In this document: positions 33,165 to 41,544 of the stretch, piece by piece
Layout: the number at the start of each line of letters is the position of its first letter
Position numbering within the stretch: the stretch's first letter is position 1
Origin: Luteibacter aegosomatis
Lineage (GTDB): Bacteria > Pseudomonadota > Gammaproteobacteria > Xanthomonadales > Rhodanobacteraceae
Direction of reading: 5' to 3'
Assembly (NCBI RefSeq): GCF_023078455.1
Contig: NZ_CP095740.1
Span: 670,001 to 734,000, forward strand
Length of the DNA stretch: 64,000 bases
Notes under the pieces: generated by a model
Databases searched by the model: none
What the model was told of the DNA's origin: nothing
What the model saw: the letters and a program-made list of their open reading frames with translations, nothing else
Position numbers and translations under genes: made by a program

Positions 33165-35282
33165 ATGCGCTTCATGACGTTCGCCTTCACCGCTTGCCTC
33201 GTTCCCGCAGCCCACGCCGTAGCGGTCGATCCCGTTCACCCAGGTGACGACCTGCGCATCGGCGGGAACGGTGCATCGCTGGATCCGACGGCACGCAAAG
33301 CCGCCGACGGCACTGACTTAGTCGCCGTCACGTTCCAACCTGCGCCATCGCCTTCGCTCACACTCGCACCGGCCCGCGCCCCCTGGACCTGGCCAGCCAA
33401 TGGCACCCTCCGCCTGCGCGTGCAGAACGGCATGCCCTGGCCCGTCACCCTCATCGTCGATGTCGCCTCCGGCGACAAGCATCTGAAAACCACGGTGGGC
33501 CTCCCGCCCGGCCCGCCACAAACCCTGTCGCTACCGCTCACGGCCACCTCGCCACGTGCCTTCGGCATGCAGGTCGGTCCGCCGATGCCCTTCGACGACG
33601 GCAAGGAGAAACGCCTTGTCGCAACCACGGTCGAAGGTGCCATCGACGCGGCCAACGTCACGGCGGTCACGCTCTCCATGCCGCGACCCGGCGCCGCGCA
33701 GACGATCCTGATCGGCAGACTCGATGACGTTCCCGGCGACGCCGACCTCCGCGCCGCCTACACCCACATCGTCGACCGCTACGGCCAATACACACGTGCC
33801 AAGTGGCCCGAGAAGATCGCCAACGACGACGACCTGAAGCAACGCGCCAACGCGACGCCGCACATCGACGCCGTGCCGGGCCTCGATCGTTACGGCGGTC
33901 GCACCGACCTGCCGGCCATGCGCGCGACGGGCTGGTTCCGTACGCAGAAACAAGGCGACCGCTGGTGGCTCGTCACCCCCGAGGGCCATGCGTTCTTCTC
34001 CCTCGGCGTCAACGCGGTCAACCACACCGATGGCCGCACCTACGTGCAGGGTCGCGAGTTCATGTTCGCCGACCCCTCGGCCTCGAACGGCCGCTTCGGC
34101 GGCACGGCGGACAGTCGCAGCGACAACGGTTCGCAACGCGACAACGGCATGAACCATGGCCGCTGGTGGGACATCTACGCGAACAACGTCGCCCGCACGC
34201 TGGGCGACGATTTCGCCGCCGCATGGCGCTCACGCACACTCGATCGTCTGAAGGCCTGGCACTTCAACACGCTCGGCAACTGGAGCGATCCCGCGTTCGC
34301 CGGCGACAAACGCATGGCCTACACCGTGCCCATCCTGATCCGCGGCGACTTCAACACCGTGAGCACGGGCTACGACTACTGGGGTCGGATGCCCGACCCC
34401 TTCGACCCGCGGTTCGCCAAAGCCACCGAACAGGCCGTGGCCACCGCTACGAAAGGCGTGCGCGACGATCCCTGGCTGCTCGGCTACTTCGCCGACAACG
34501 AACTGGCGTGGGCGGGGCAGGGGCCGCAGGGGCGCTGGGCACTGGCGACGGGTTCGCTGGCGCAAGGTCCCGACAGCCCGGCGAAGCAGGCCTTCCTCGC
34601 GCAACTCAAACGCACGTATCCCGACGCGAGCGCATTCGCGAAAGCCTGGGGCGTCGACGCACCGGACTGGCACCGCGTCGAGGCCCAGGGTTTCCACGCA
34701 CCCGATCCCAACGAAGCCCACCCGGCCATCGCCGCGGACTACATCGCCTTCCTGAAAACCTTCGCCACGCGCTACTTCCAGACCGTGGCCCGGACGCTGA
34801 AGAAGGCCGACCCGAACCACCTCTTCCTCGGCGGCCGCCTCGCCGTGCGCACGCCGGAAGTGGAAGAGGCCAGCGCGACCGTCGCCGACGTCACCAGCAT
34901 CAACACCTATACCGACTTGCCGGAACACGGCTTCGACGTGGCCGAATTCCGTCGCTGGGACAAGCCGGTGCTGCTGACGGAATTCCACTTCGGCTCGGCG
35001 GACCGCGGACCGTTCGGCAACGGGGTGGCGGCGGTGGCGAACGAGGAGGAACGCGGCAAGGCCTACGCGCGCTTCGTCGACGCGGCGGCCGCATCGGGCG
35101 TGGTGGTCGGAACGCACTGGTTCCAATACGTCGATCAGCCGGTCACCGGACGGGTTCTCGATGGCGAGAACGCACACATCGGGCTCGTCGGCATCACCGA
35201 CGTCCCGTTCGAGGGATTCACCCGCGCCGTGACCGACGTCAACGCGCGCGTGGGCGGTGGATCAGGCGGCGGGCGCCACTGA
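33165..35282 (+). CDS. secreted GH50-like glycoside hydrolase (agarase-type, clan GH-A)
   Basis: 705 aa with a signal peptide (cleaved near AAHAVA). An N-terminal beta-sandwich-like region (residues about 25-190) precedes a TIM-barrel catalytic part. Clan GH-A catalytic residues are recognisable: acid/base Glu446 in FADNELAW and nucleophile Glu606 in LLTEFHFGS. Text such as GWFRTQKQGDRWWLVTPEG (residues ~256-274) and YDYWGRMPDPFDPRF is typical of proteins annotated as beta-agarase/GH50. True agar activity is uncertain in a presumably non-marine bacterium; another galactan may be the substrate. Its last 21 bp overlap the convergent DUF2061 gene. Confidence 0.75.
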   Translation: MRFMTFAFTACLVPAAHAVAVDPVHPGDDLRIGGNGASLDPTARKAADGTDLVAVTFQPAPSPSLTLAPARAPWTWPANGTLRLRVQNGMPWPVTLIVDVASGDKHLKTTVGLPPGPPQTLSLPLTATSPRAFGMQVGPPMPFDDGKEKRLVATTVEGAIDAANVTAVTLSMPRPGAAQTILIGRLDDVPGDADLRAAYTHIVDRYGQYTRAKWPEKIANDDDLKQRANATPHIDAVPGLDRYGGRTDLPAMRATGWFRTQKQGDRWWLVTPEGHAFFSLGVNAVNHTDGRTYVQGREFMFADPSASNGRFGGTADSRSDNGSQRDNGMNHGRWWDIYANNVARTLGDDFAAAWRSRTLDRLKAWHFNTLGNWSDPAFAGDKRMAYTVPILIRGDFNTVSTGYDYWGRMPDPFDPRFAKATEQAVATATKGVRDDPWLLGYFADNELAWAGQGPQGRWALATGSLAQGPDSPAKQAFLAQLKRTYPDASAFAKAWGVDAPDWHRVEAQGFHAPDPNEAHPAIAADYIAFLKTFATRYFQTVARTLKKADPNHLFLGGRLAVRTPEVEEASATVADVTSINTYTDLPEHGFDVAEFRRWDKPVLLTEFHFGSADRGPFGNGVAAVANEEERGKAYARFVDAAAASGVVVGTHWFQYVDQPVTGRVLDGENAHIGLVGITDVPFEGFTRAVTDVNARVGGGSGGGRH

Positions 35283-35444
35283 CAGGCCCATGCGGGCCTC
35301 GCGCGCCACGTTGCGACCGAAGGCGAAGCAGAACGGCTCGGCCAGGCCTACCAGGGTGCTGACCGCCACGTTCTGGTTTACCGCGTAACTCATGGAAAAG
35401 GCGATGCTGAAATGCGTCGCGGCATATTTGATCTTGCGGGCCAT
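35262..35444 (-). CDS. small DUF2061 membrane protein
   Basis: 60 aa. THFSIAFSMSYAVNQNVAVSTL-VGLAEP (in two blocks) matches the DUF2061 pattern of short two-helix membrane proteins. A GGAGAG Shine-Dalgarno lies 5-6 bases before the ATG; a longer frame exists but has no such site. Function unknown. A Fur-box-like palindrome sits just upstream. Confidence 0.8.
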   Translation of the reverse strand: MARKIKYAATHFSIAFSMSYAVNQNVAVSTLVGLAEPFCFAFGRNVAREARMGLSVAPAA

Positions 35445-35460
35445 GGGGACTCTCCAATAC

Positions 35461-35477
35461 GAATGACTCTCATTATG
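35461..35477. promoter_or_regulatory. Fur-box-like palindrome upstream of the DUF2061 gene
   Basis: GAATGACTCTCATTATG keeps both arms of the Fur consensus (AATGA...TCATTAT) with three central mismatches. It lies 17 bp before the DUF2061 start codon, where a repressor would act. By-eye match only. Confidence 0.35.
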
Positions 35478-35532
35478 GGGATGCCGTCCCCTGAGTCCAA
35501 CTGATCATTCGCATCGATTCGATAGGTGTTTC

Positions 35533-35943
35533 CTATCGATGCAGCGTGGTTCCGAGCACCATCACCACCACCATGACCATGGCCACCGCCATGCAGGCGC
35601 TGGTCGGTTTCACCCGGCGGGCGTCCACCCGTGGCACGAGGCGCCAGACGAGAAAAGCCCCGAACAGCATTCCGACGACGAGCACGGCCCGCATCCAGGG
35701 CAGGGCGAACACCGACTGGCCGATGGCCTGCCCGTGTTGCGCGGCGATCACCAGGCCGCCCAAGGCCACCAGCGACAAGGCCCAGAGGAGGCTGGCGAAG
35801 TACGCCCGGTTGAACACCACGGGGGTGCGTTCGAGCCAGCGCAGGATGGCCCAGATCATGACCGCGGGCAGCACGGCCGCCGCGCTGGAGTAGATGATCC
35901 ACCAGATGCCCGCGGAGAGCAGGGTAAGCAGGGGCTGGGTCAT
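35533..35943 (-). CDS. uncharacterised four-helix membrane protein
   Basis: 136 aa with four clear hydrophobic segments (LLSAGIWWIIYSSAAAVL, AYFASLLWALSLVALG, VLVVGMLFGAFLVWRLV and the C-terminal AMVMVVVMVLGTTL). Not recognised. Its ATG overlaps the stop of the upstream DUF962 gene (TCAT/ATGA on this strand), so the two are probably co-translated. Confidence 0.7.
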   Translation of the reverse strand: MTQPLLTLLSAGIWWIIYSSAAAVLPAVMIWAILRWLERTPVVFNRAYFASLLWALSLVALGGLVIAAQHGQAIGQSVFALPWMRAVLVVGMLFGAFLVWRLVPRVDARRVKPTSACMAVAMVMVVVMVLGTTLHR

Positions 35944-36410
35944 TCGTAGCGCACGCCGAAGCGGGTCATGGCCTTGCTCATGAGCCACGCGGGGCCGATC
36001 AGCAGGTATTGCACGTCGGTGAGGAAGGACGGGCGCCGCCCTTCGATCTTGTGGCCGATGAACTGGCCCACCCAGGCCACCACGAAGACGATCACGGCCA
36101 GCCAGGCCAGGCCGGAGGCGCCGATGCCGCGGTAGAGCGTGTCGGTGACGAAGGCTAGCGCCACGAAGGCGCCGGCCATCGCCAGGCCGATCGCCCGCGA
36201 GAGCCGGTAGTAGTAGAAACAGAACGCCAGGAACATCGCCAGCACGGCCCACAGCCCGGGCTTGCCCAGCCAGGAGGGCACGGGAATCAGCCAGACCAGG
36301 GCGACCACCGTCCAGGTGATCGCCGGCACGCAGATCCAATGGATCAGGCGGTTGGTGGGATTCTGGTGATCGCGGCTGTAGTTGCCGAACCAGGTCGCTG
36401 CGTCTCGCAT
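35940..36410 (-). CDS. DUF962 (Mpo1-like) membrane protein
   Basis: 156 aa. Conserved N-terminus with YSRDHQNPTNRLIHWICVP and C-terminal WVGQFIGHKIEGRRPSF typify the DUF962/Mpo1 family; the His residues (HQNPTNRLIH, FIGH) correspond to the iron-ligand positions of the yeast member, a 2-hydroxy fatty-acid dioxygenase. About four membrane helices. Bacterial function not established. Coupled to the downstream 136-aa membrane protein. Confidence 0.85.
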   Translation of the reverse strand: MRDAATWFGNYSRDHQNPTNRLIHWICVPAITWTVVALVWLIPVPSWLGKPGLWAVLAMFLAFCFYYYRLSRAIGLAMAGAFVALAFVTDTLYRGIGASGLAWLAVIVFVVAWVGQFIGHKIEGRRPSFLTDVQYLLIGPAWLMSKAMTRFGVRYE

Positions 36411-36430
36411 CGTGGCCTCCCCGGGACGTA

Positions 36431-37327
36431 TCAGCCGAGGCGGATGCCTGCGAGCTTGTCCAGGGCCTCAGCATACTTCGCGGCGGTGCCTTCGATGACG
36501 TCGGCCGGCACCCGGGGCGCGGGCGGCTGTTTGTTCCAGCCGATCTGTTCCAGGTAATCGCGCACGAACTGCTTGTCGTAGCTGGGCGGGCTGATGCCCA
36601 CCTGGTAGTCGTCGGCGGGCCAGAAACGCGAGGAGTCCGGGGTGAGCATCTCGTCCATCACGTGCAGCACGCCGTTCTCGTCGGTGCCGAACTCGAGCTT
36701 GGTATCGGCCACGATGATGCCGCGCTCGGCGGCGTAGGCGGCGGCGAAGCGGTAGATGTCGAGCGTGGCCTTGCGCACGGCGTTGGCGAGGTCTTCGCCC
36801 ACGGCGGCCACCACGGCGTCGAAGCTCACGTTCTCGTCGTGGTCGCCTACGGCGGCCTTGGTCGACGGCGTGAAGATGGGCTCGGGAAGCTGCTGCGCCT
36901 GCTCAAGGCCCGGCGGCAGCGTGATGCCGCAGACCGCGCCGGTGGCCTGGTAGTCCTTCCAGCCCGAGCCGATGAGGTAGCCGCGCGCGATGGCCTCCAC
37001 CGGCACCGGCTTCAGGCGCTTGGTGATGACGGCCCGCTTTTCATAGAGCTTGGGGTCGACGCCGGGCGGCAGCACCGAGGCGATGTCCTCGCCGGTGAGG
37101 TGGTTGGGAATGAGGTGCGCGGTCTTGGCGAACCAGAAATTGGAAATCTGCGTGAGCATCTCGCCCTTGCCCGGGATCGGGTCGGGCAGCACCACGTCGA
37201 AGGCCGAGAGGCGATCGGTGGCCACCATGAGCAGGCGGTTGCCGGGGAGGGCATAGACATCGCGGACCTTGCCGCGATGGATGAGGTCCAGGCCGGGCAG
37301 GTCGGATTGGCTCAGGGTGGTGGGCAC
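36431..37327 (-). CDS. purC: phosphoribosylaminoimidazole-succinocarboxamide synthase
   Basis: 298 aa, the size of the longer (yeast Ade1-like) SAICAR synthases rather than the 237-aa E. coli form. Begins [25 protein letters not shown]/substrate motifs [18 protein letters not shown] and [16 protein letters not shown] follow, and [12 protein letters not shown] near the end. It condenses CAIR with aspartate in purine synthesis. A class 2 repeat pair lies upstream. Confidence 0.96.
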   Translation of the reverse strand: MPTTLSQSDLPGLDLIHRGKVRDVYALPGNRLLMVATDRLSAFDVVLPDPIPGKGEMLTQISNFWFAKTAHLIPNHLTGEDIASVLPPGVDPKLYEKRAVITKRLKPVPVEAIARGYLIGSGWKDYQATGAVCGITLPPGLEQAQQLPEPIFTPSTKAAVGDHDENVSFDAVVAAVGEDLANAVRKATLDIYRFAAAYAAERGIIVADTKLEFGTDENGVLHVMDEMLTPDSSRFWPADDYQVGISPPSYDKQFVRDYLEQIGWNKQPPAPRVPADVIEGTAAKYAEALDKLAGIRLG

Positions 37328-37382
37328 GTGCAGGCTCCGGGTGAGGCGGGGATCGGCTTATTGTAGCCGCGAGGCCGGCATG

Positions 37383-37460
37383 AATCGCGGGCAGGGTCCG
37401 CTCCCACCCCCTGGCAGCAAGGTTTCTACCGAAGGGTGGGAGCGGACCCTGTCCGCGATT
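37383..37460. repeat. REP pair, class 2
   Basis: 37383-37415 with slightly degenerate arm (cccccctggcag type instead of CGGTAG), and an inverse full copy 37426-37460. It lies between the divergent purC and cytochrome c genes, so here the repeat is in a promoter region rather than at transcript ends. Confidence 0.85.
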
Positions 37461-37513
37461 CACGCTTGCGGCAGCCTGCTAGAATCTGCGGTTACCGCCC
37501 CCATAGCCTTGCC

Positions 37514-37825
37514 ATGCGCAACCTCACGACCGCGGCTCTCGCCCTGGCCCTCTCCGCCCCCGTCCTTGCCGCGCCGCCCGCGAAGCCGGCGCGACTGGGC
37601 CTGTGCGCGGCCTGCCATGGCGAAGACGGCATGGCGCGCATTCCCGGCGCGCCGAACCTGGCGGGGCAGAAGCTCGATTACCTCAAAGCCGCGCTCGCCC
37701 AATACCGCGACGGCCGCCGCGACATCCCCGTGATGCGCGCCGCCGTCGGCCCCCTCACCGATGCGGAGCTCAGCCAGCTCGCCGAATGGTTCTCCGCCCA
37801 GACCCCCTCCAAGGGCGTTCAATGA
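37514..37825 (+). CDS. small periplasmic c-type cytochrome
   Basis: 103 aa. Signal peptide ending VLAAPPA, one heme-binding CAACH motif (about residue 34), and a C-terminal Met in DIPVMRAAV as likely sixth ligand. The pattern [24 protein letters not shown] is that of cytochrome c553/class I cytochromes. Electron carrier of unknown partner. Its stop overlaps the next start in ATGA. Confidence 0.9.
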   Translation: MRNLTTAALALALSAPVLAAPPAKPARLGLCAACHGEDGMARIPGAPNLAGQKLDYLKAALAQYRDGRRDIPVMRAAVGPLTDAELSQLAEWFSAQTPSKGVQ

Positions 37826-38622
37826 ACCTTACCGGTGCCTTCATCGGAGCCATGGTCGGCTTCTGGCTCACCCATTACAGCCTGATCGGCATGCTCGTCG
37901 GCGGCGTGCTCGGCTTCATGTTCGACGCCAGCCGCCAGCAGCGCCGCCGCACGCCCGCCCAGGGCGGCTACGTGGCGCCTCTGTTCGCGCTGATCGGTGC
38001 CGTCGCCAAGGCCGACGGCCGCATCTCCGAGGCCGAGATCGCCATCGCCGAGCGGCTGATGGCGCGCATGGGCCTCGACCAGGACGAGCGCCGCAAGGCC
38101 ATCGGCGCCTTCAACGAAGGCAAGCAGCCGGAGTTCAACGCCGCCGAGGTCATCGACGAGCTGCGCCAGTGGGTCGGCCATCGCCGCGACCATGCCTTCC
38201 CCGTGATCGACGTGGTGATCGACACCGTGCTCGCCGAGGGTGCGCCGTCGCCGGCGAAGATGGCCATTCTGCGCCAGCTCGCCTTCGCGCTGCGCGTGAG
38301 CGACATGGAACTCATGGCGCTCATGGCGATGAAGGGCTACGCGTGGAACGCGGGGCCGGGCGGTCGCTCGCAGGGTCACGGCGGCGGTGGCTACGTGCCG
38401 CCGCAGCGGAACACCCAGGGGCCCGATCCCTACGCGGTACTGGGCATCCAGCGCGATGCCGACGAGCGCGCGGTGAAGCGCGCCTATCGCAAGCTCATTT
38501 CCGAACACCATCCCGACCGCCTCGGCGATCTCCCCGAAGACATGCGCCGCCGCGCCGAAGCGCGCGCGAGCGAGATCAACGCGGCGTACGAACGCATCAA
38601 GTCCGAGCGAGGGTTCAAGTAA
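37822..38622 (+). CDS. djlA: DjlA-like membrane-anchored J-domain co-chaperone
   Basis: 266 aa. One N-terminal membrane segment (residues about 5-35, Gly-rich as in DjlA), a TerB-like helical domain (about 50-175), a Gly-rich linker, and a C-terminal J domain (about 200-266) with the essential HPD in SEHHPDRLG. It stimulates DnaK at the cytoplasmic face of the membrane. Coupled by ATGA to the cytochrome c gene. Confidence 0.93.
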   Translation: MNLTGAFIGAMVGFWLTHYSLIGMLVGGVLGFMFDASRQQRRRTPAQGGYVAPLFALIGAVAKADGRISEAEIAIAERLMARMGLDQDERRKAIGAFNEGKQPEFNAAEVIDELRQWVGHRRDHAFPVIDVVIDTVLAEGAPSPAKMAILRQLAFALRVSDMELMALMAMKGYAWNAGPGGRSQGHGGGGYVPPQRNTQGPDPYAVLGIQRDADERAVKRAYRKLISEHHPDRLGDLPEDMRRRAEARASEINAAYERIKSERGFK

Positions 38623-38729
38623 AAGCATCGCCGATCGTGTCGGCGAACCGGCGTAGCGGATCGTCGACGTCAGCTTTAACCGAAACGGTTTACCCTGAGC
38701 ATCTTTCGCGCCCAGACACGGTACCCACC

Positions 38730-39404
38730 ATGGCCAAGCAATCCCCCGTCATCGCCCCGTCCATCCTCTCGGCCGACTTCGCCCGCCTCGGCGAAGACAC
38801 CCGCAAGGTGCTCGACGCCGGCGCGCAGTGGGTTCACTTCGACGTGATGGACAACCACTACGTGCCCAACCTCACCATCGGACCGATGGTGCTCAAGGCA
38901 CTGCGCGATTACGGCATCACCGAGCACATCGACGTGCACCTGATGGTGAAGCCGGTCGACCGCATCGTGCCCGACTTCGCCAAGGCCGGCGCGCGCAGCA
39001 TCAGCTTCCATCCCGAGGCGTCCGAACACGTGCATCGCACGATCCAGCTCATCAAGGGCGAAGGCTGCGAGGCGGGCCTGGTGTTCAACCCGGCCACGCC
39101 GCTGAACTGGCTCGACCACGTGATCGACACCATCGACATGGTGCTCATCATGTCGGTGAACCCGGGTTTCGGCGGGCAGAAGTTCATTCCCTCGGCGCTG
39201 GAGAAGATCCGCCAGGTGCGCGAGCGGATCGACGCGAGCGGGCGCGACATCCGACTGGAAGTGGACGGTGGCGTGAACGCCGACAACATCGGTCAGATCG
39301 CCGCGGCGGGCGCGGATACCTTCGTGGCCGGCTCGGCCATCTTCACGGCGCCGGATTACGCCGACGTGATCCGGCGGATGCATGCCGCCATCGACAAAGG
39401 CTGA
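38730..39404 (+). CDS. rpe: ribulose-phosphate 3-epimerase
   Basis: 224 aa TIM-barrel enzyme of the pentose phosphate pathway. Conserved metal/catalytic segments: [42 protein letters not shown] and LEVDGGVN. Length and motifs complete. Stands alone, followed by a class 1 repeat pair. Confidence 0.97.
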   Translation: MAKQSPVIAPSILSADFARLGEDTRKVLDAGAQWVHFDVMDNHYVPNLTIGPMVLKALRDYGITEHIDVHLMVKPVDRIVPDFAKAGARSISFHPEASEHVHRTIQLIKGEGCEAGLVFNPATPLNWLDHVIDTIDMVLIMSVNPGFGGQKFIPSALEKIRQVRERIDASGRDIRLEVDGGVNADNIGQIAAAGADTFVAGSAIFTAPDYADVIRRMHAAIDKG

Positions 39405-39413
39405 GGCCAGGCG

Positions 39414-39547
39414 GGTTCGCCGATGCGATCGGCTCCCACCCCTTCGGTAGCAAGGCCTCCTCAACCTGCCCGCGCCGGAGTTATCCATCAGGCAAGGTCA
39501 CCGAAGCCTTCCCTACCGAAGGGGTGGGAGCCGATCGCATCGGCGAA
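39414..39547. repeat. REP inverted pair, class 1
   Basis: Full copy 39414-39450 and inverse 39512-39547, about 60 bp apart. Confidence 0.9.
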
Positions 39548-39632
39548 CCCTACGAAGCGGATAACGCCCGCATGACCGCCACGGTGGTATCTTCGGCATC
39601 GCCTCGGGGGGCAAAACAAGGAGTACACGGCG

Positions 39633-40373
39633 ATGAAACCATCGAACCTGCTGTCGCTCTCTCTGATCCTCGCATCCACCTTCTTCGCCGGAGCGGCCGT
39701 CGCCCGCGACAGGCCCCAGCCCCTGCCCGATCAGCAGGATGCGGTCGCCAAATCGTTGCTCCCGTGCCCGGGCGGCCTCGAACGCTTCCTGCCCGGCGAT
39801 TACTATTTCTGCTCGGCCGCGCGTAATTACTGGAGCGGCTACCCAGGCATGGCCCGCGAAAGCCTGAAAGACGCCGCCGCCTGGGCCAGCAAGCCCGCCC
39901 AGTACGCCCTGGGCATCATGTACTTCAATGGCGACCACGCCGACCGGAACCGCCCGCTCGGCCTGGCCTGGCTGGCGCTCGCGGCCGAACGGCACGACCC
40001 GAACTACGAGCCGGCCTTCATCTCGGCCTATAAATCGGTCACGCCCGACGAAATGCGCCAAGCCAACGCCTACTGGGTGCAGTTGAAGGCGAAGTACGCC
40101 GATGATGTCGCCGCCAAGCGGGCGGTGACCCGCTTCGACCGCGCCTACCGCGAGATCGCCTGGGCGATGAACTTCGGCGGATCGGTCTTCATCGACGGCC
40201 TGACGATGCCCGACAACTTCAACCCCAACGGCATCGGCCACCAGAGCGGCTTCTCCCTGGCCCGTTTCCTCCAGGCGCAGAAAGCGAGCTACTTTCAGGG
40301 CTACAACAGCCGGGTCTTCGTCGGCGAGGAACAGCTCGTGCCGATCAGCCAGGTCGCCCCGCGCGCCGACTGA
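39633..40373 (+). CDS. secreted protein with a Sel1-like repeat, function unknown
   Basis: 246 aa. Signal peptide ending GAAVARD. The segment AQYALGIMYFNG...PLGLAWLALAAERHDP (about residues 90-130) matches one Sel1/TPR-like helical repeat unit. Two Cys near residues 46 and 60 could pair. Shine-Dalgarno AAGGAG upstream. No enzyme motif seen. Confidence 0.75.
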   Translation: MKPSNLLSLSLILASTFFAGAAVARDRPQPLPDQQDAVAKSLLPCPGGLERFLPGDYYFCSAARNYWSGYPGMARESLKDAAAWASKPAQYALGIMYFNGDHADRNRPLGLAWLALAAERHDPNYEPAFISAYKSVTPDEMRQANAYWVQLKAKYADDVAAKRAVTRFDRAYREIAWAMNFGGSVFIDGLTMPDNFNPNGIGHQSGFSLARFLQAQKASYFQGYNSRVFVGEEQLVPISQVAPRAD

Positions 40374-40383
40374 CATGACAGCG

Positions 40384-40415
40384 AAAAAGCTCCCCCGGCC
40401 ACGCGGCCGGGGGAG
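40384..40415 (-). terminator. intrinsic terminator of the small minus-strand gene
   Basis: 11-bp stem CTCCCCCGGCC/GGCCGGGGGAG (40390-40400 with 40405-40415) followed on the minus strand by a run of five T. On the plus strand the hairpin also lies just after the Sel1-like gene. Confidence 0.8.
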
Positions 40416-40452
40416 TGAAGGGGCTCACTCAAGAGCGTCCCAGGGGAAGGGA

Positions 40453-40566
40453 TCAGTGCATGCCGAAGACGATGCCCAGGATCAGCGCACCCAGCGCGAG
40501 CATCACGCGCAGCGGTTCGAAGTCGCGTTCCAGTTCGGAGTTGTCGGCGTCGAGCTTGGTCTTCAT
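40453..40566 (-). CDS. 37-aa single-helix membrane microprotein
   Basis: Starts MKTKLDADNSELERDFEPL, a charged N-terminus, followed by one hydrophobic helix VMLALGALILGIVFG and a short end. AAGGAA lies about 9 bases before the ATG and an intrinsic terminator about 40 bp after the stop. These signals, not homology, support it as a real gene. A longer in-frame start at 40665 gives an unlikely Pro/Arg/His-rich extension. Confidence 0.6.
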   Translation of the reverse strand: MKTKLDADNSELERDFEPLRVMLALGALILGIVFGMH

Positions 40567-40770
40567 GGCGAGGGTTCCTTGGGCGCCGGGATGGCCGCCG
40601 TGATGGACAGTTGAACGCCCGACGCGGCGCGGGAAACGACCCGGTCGGGGCAATCCGGGGGCCATTCATGGCAAACCGATGGCAGTGGACCCGTGAAGGA
40701 AACGAAGGCTTGCGGAACACGCAACCGGCGTAGCACCCTGCGCTCGCCGATCCCTCCCCACGGAATGCCC

Positions 40771-41460
40771 ATGGCCCGCAGCATCGCCATCGTCGAAGAC
40801 GAACCCCTCATCCGCGCCAACTACGTCGAGGCCCTCAACCGTTTCGGCTACGAAACGCGCGGCTACGGCTCGCGCGGCGAGGCCTCCACCGCGTTCGCCA
40901 TGCGCCTGCCGGAGTTGGTGATCATCGACATCGGCCTGGGCGACGAGCCCGAGGGCGGCTTCGACCTGTGCCGTGAACTGCGCGCGAAGTCGGCCACCTT
41001 GCCGATCATCTTCCTTACCGCGCGCGATTCGGATTTCGACGTGATCTCGGGCCTGCGCCTGGGCGCCGACGACTACCTCTCCAAGGACACCAGCCTGCAC
41101 CAGCTCGCCGCGCGCATCGCGGCGCTGTTCCGCCGCATCGAATCGCTGAAGGTGCCCGCCTCCAGCGAGACGGTGATCGAGCACGGGCCGCTGCGCCTGG
41201 AATCCGAACGCATGCGCGTGACCTGGAACGGCACGGAGATTCCGCTGACCGTCACCGAGTTCTGGATGGTGCACACGCTGGTGCGTTTCCCCGGCCACGT
41301 GAAGAACCGCGACCAGCTGATGCGCGAGGCCGAACTGGTGGTCGACGACGCCACCATCACCTCGCACATCAAGCGCATCCGCAAGAAGTTCGTGGCGCTG
41401 GCGCCGGATTTCGATGCGATCGAGACGGTGCATGGCGTCGGCTATCGCTGGACGCCGTAA
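40771..41460 (+). CDS. OmpR-type response regulator
   Basis: 229 aa. Receiver domain with acidic pocket EDE (residues 9-11), phosphorylated Asp53 in LVIIDIGLGDEPEGG, and the conserved Lys in DDYLSKDTS. Winged-helix DNA-binding domain from about residue 135 (TVTEFWMVHTLV, TITSHIKRIRKKF). The loop after Asp53 carries an insertion (GDEPEGGFD) seen, from memory, in regulators described with proteobacterial dedicated sortase systems. ATG at 40765 is an alternative. Pairs with the sensor kinase downstream. Confidence 0.9.
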   Translation: MARSIAIVEDEPLIRANYVEALNRFGYETRGYGSRGEASTAFAMRLPELVIIDIGLGDEPEGGFDLCRELRAKSATLPIIFLTARDSDFDVISGLRLGADDYLSKDTSLHQLAARIAALFRRIESLKVPASSETVIEHGPLRLESERMRVTWNGTEIPLTVTEFWMVHTLVRFPGHVKNRDQLMREAELVVDDATITSHIKRIRKKFVALAPDFDAIETVHGVGYRWTP

Positions 41461-41535
41461 TCGCGGACAGGGTCCGCTCCCACCCTCCGGTAGCTCGTTC
41501 ACTACCGAAGGGTGGGAGCGGACCCGGTCCGCGAT
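41461..41535. repeat. REP inverted pair, class 2, between regulator and kinase
   Basis: Copies 41461-41493 and 41502-41535 form a compact inverted pair between the response regulator and kinase genes. The second hairpin reads GCGGACCCGGTCCGC, still self-complementary. Confidence 0.9.
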
Positions 41536-41544
41536 GCTCTTGCC

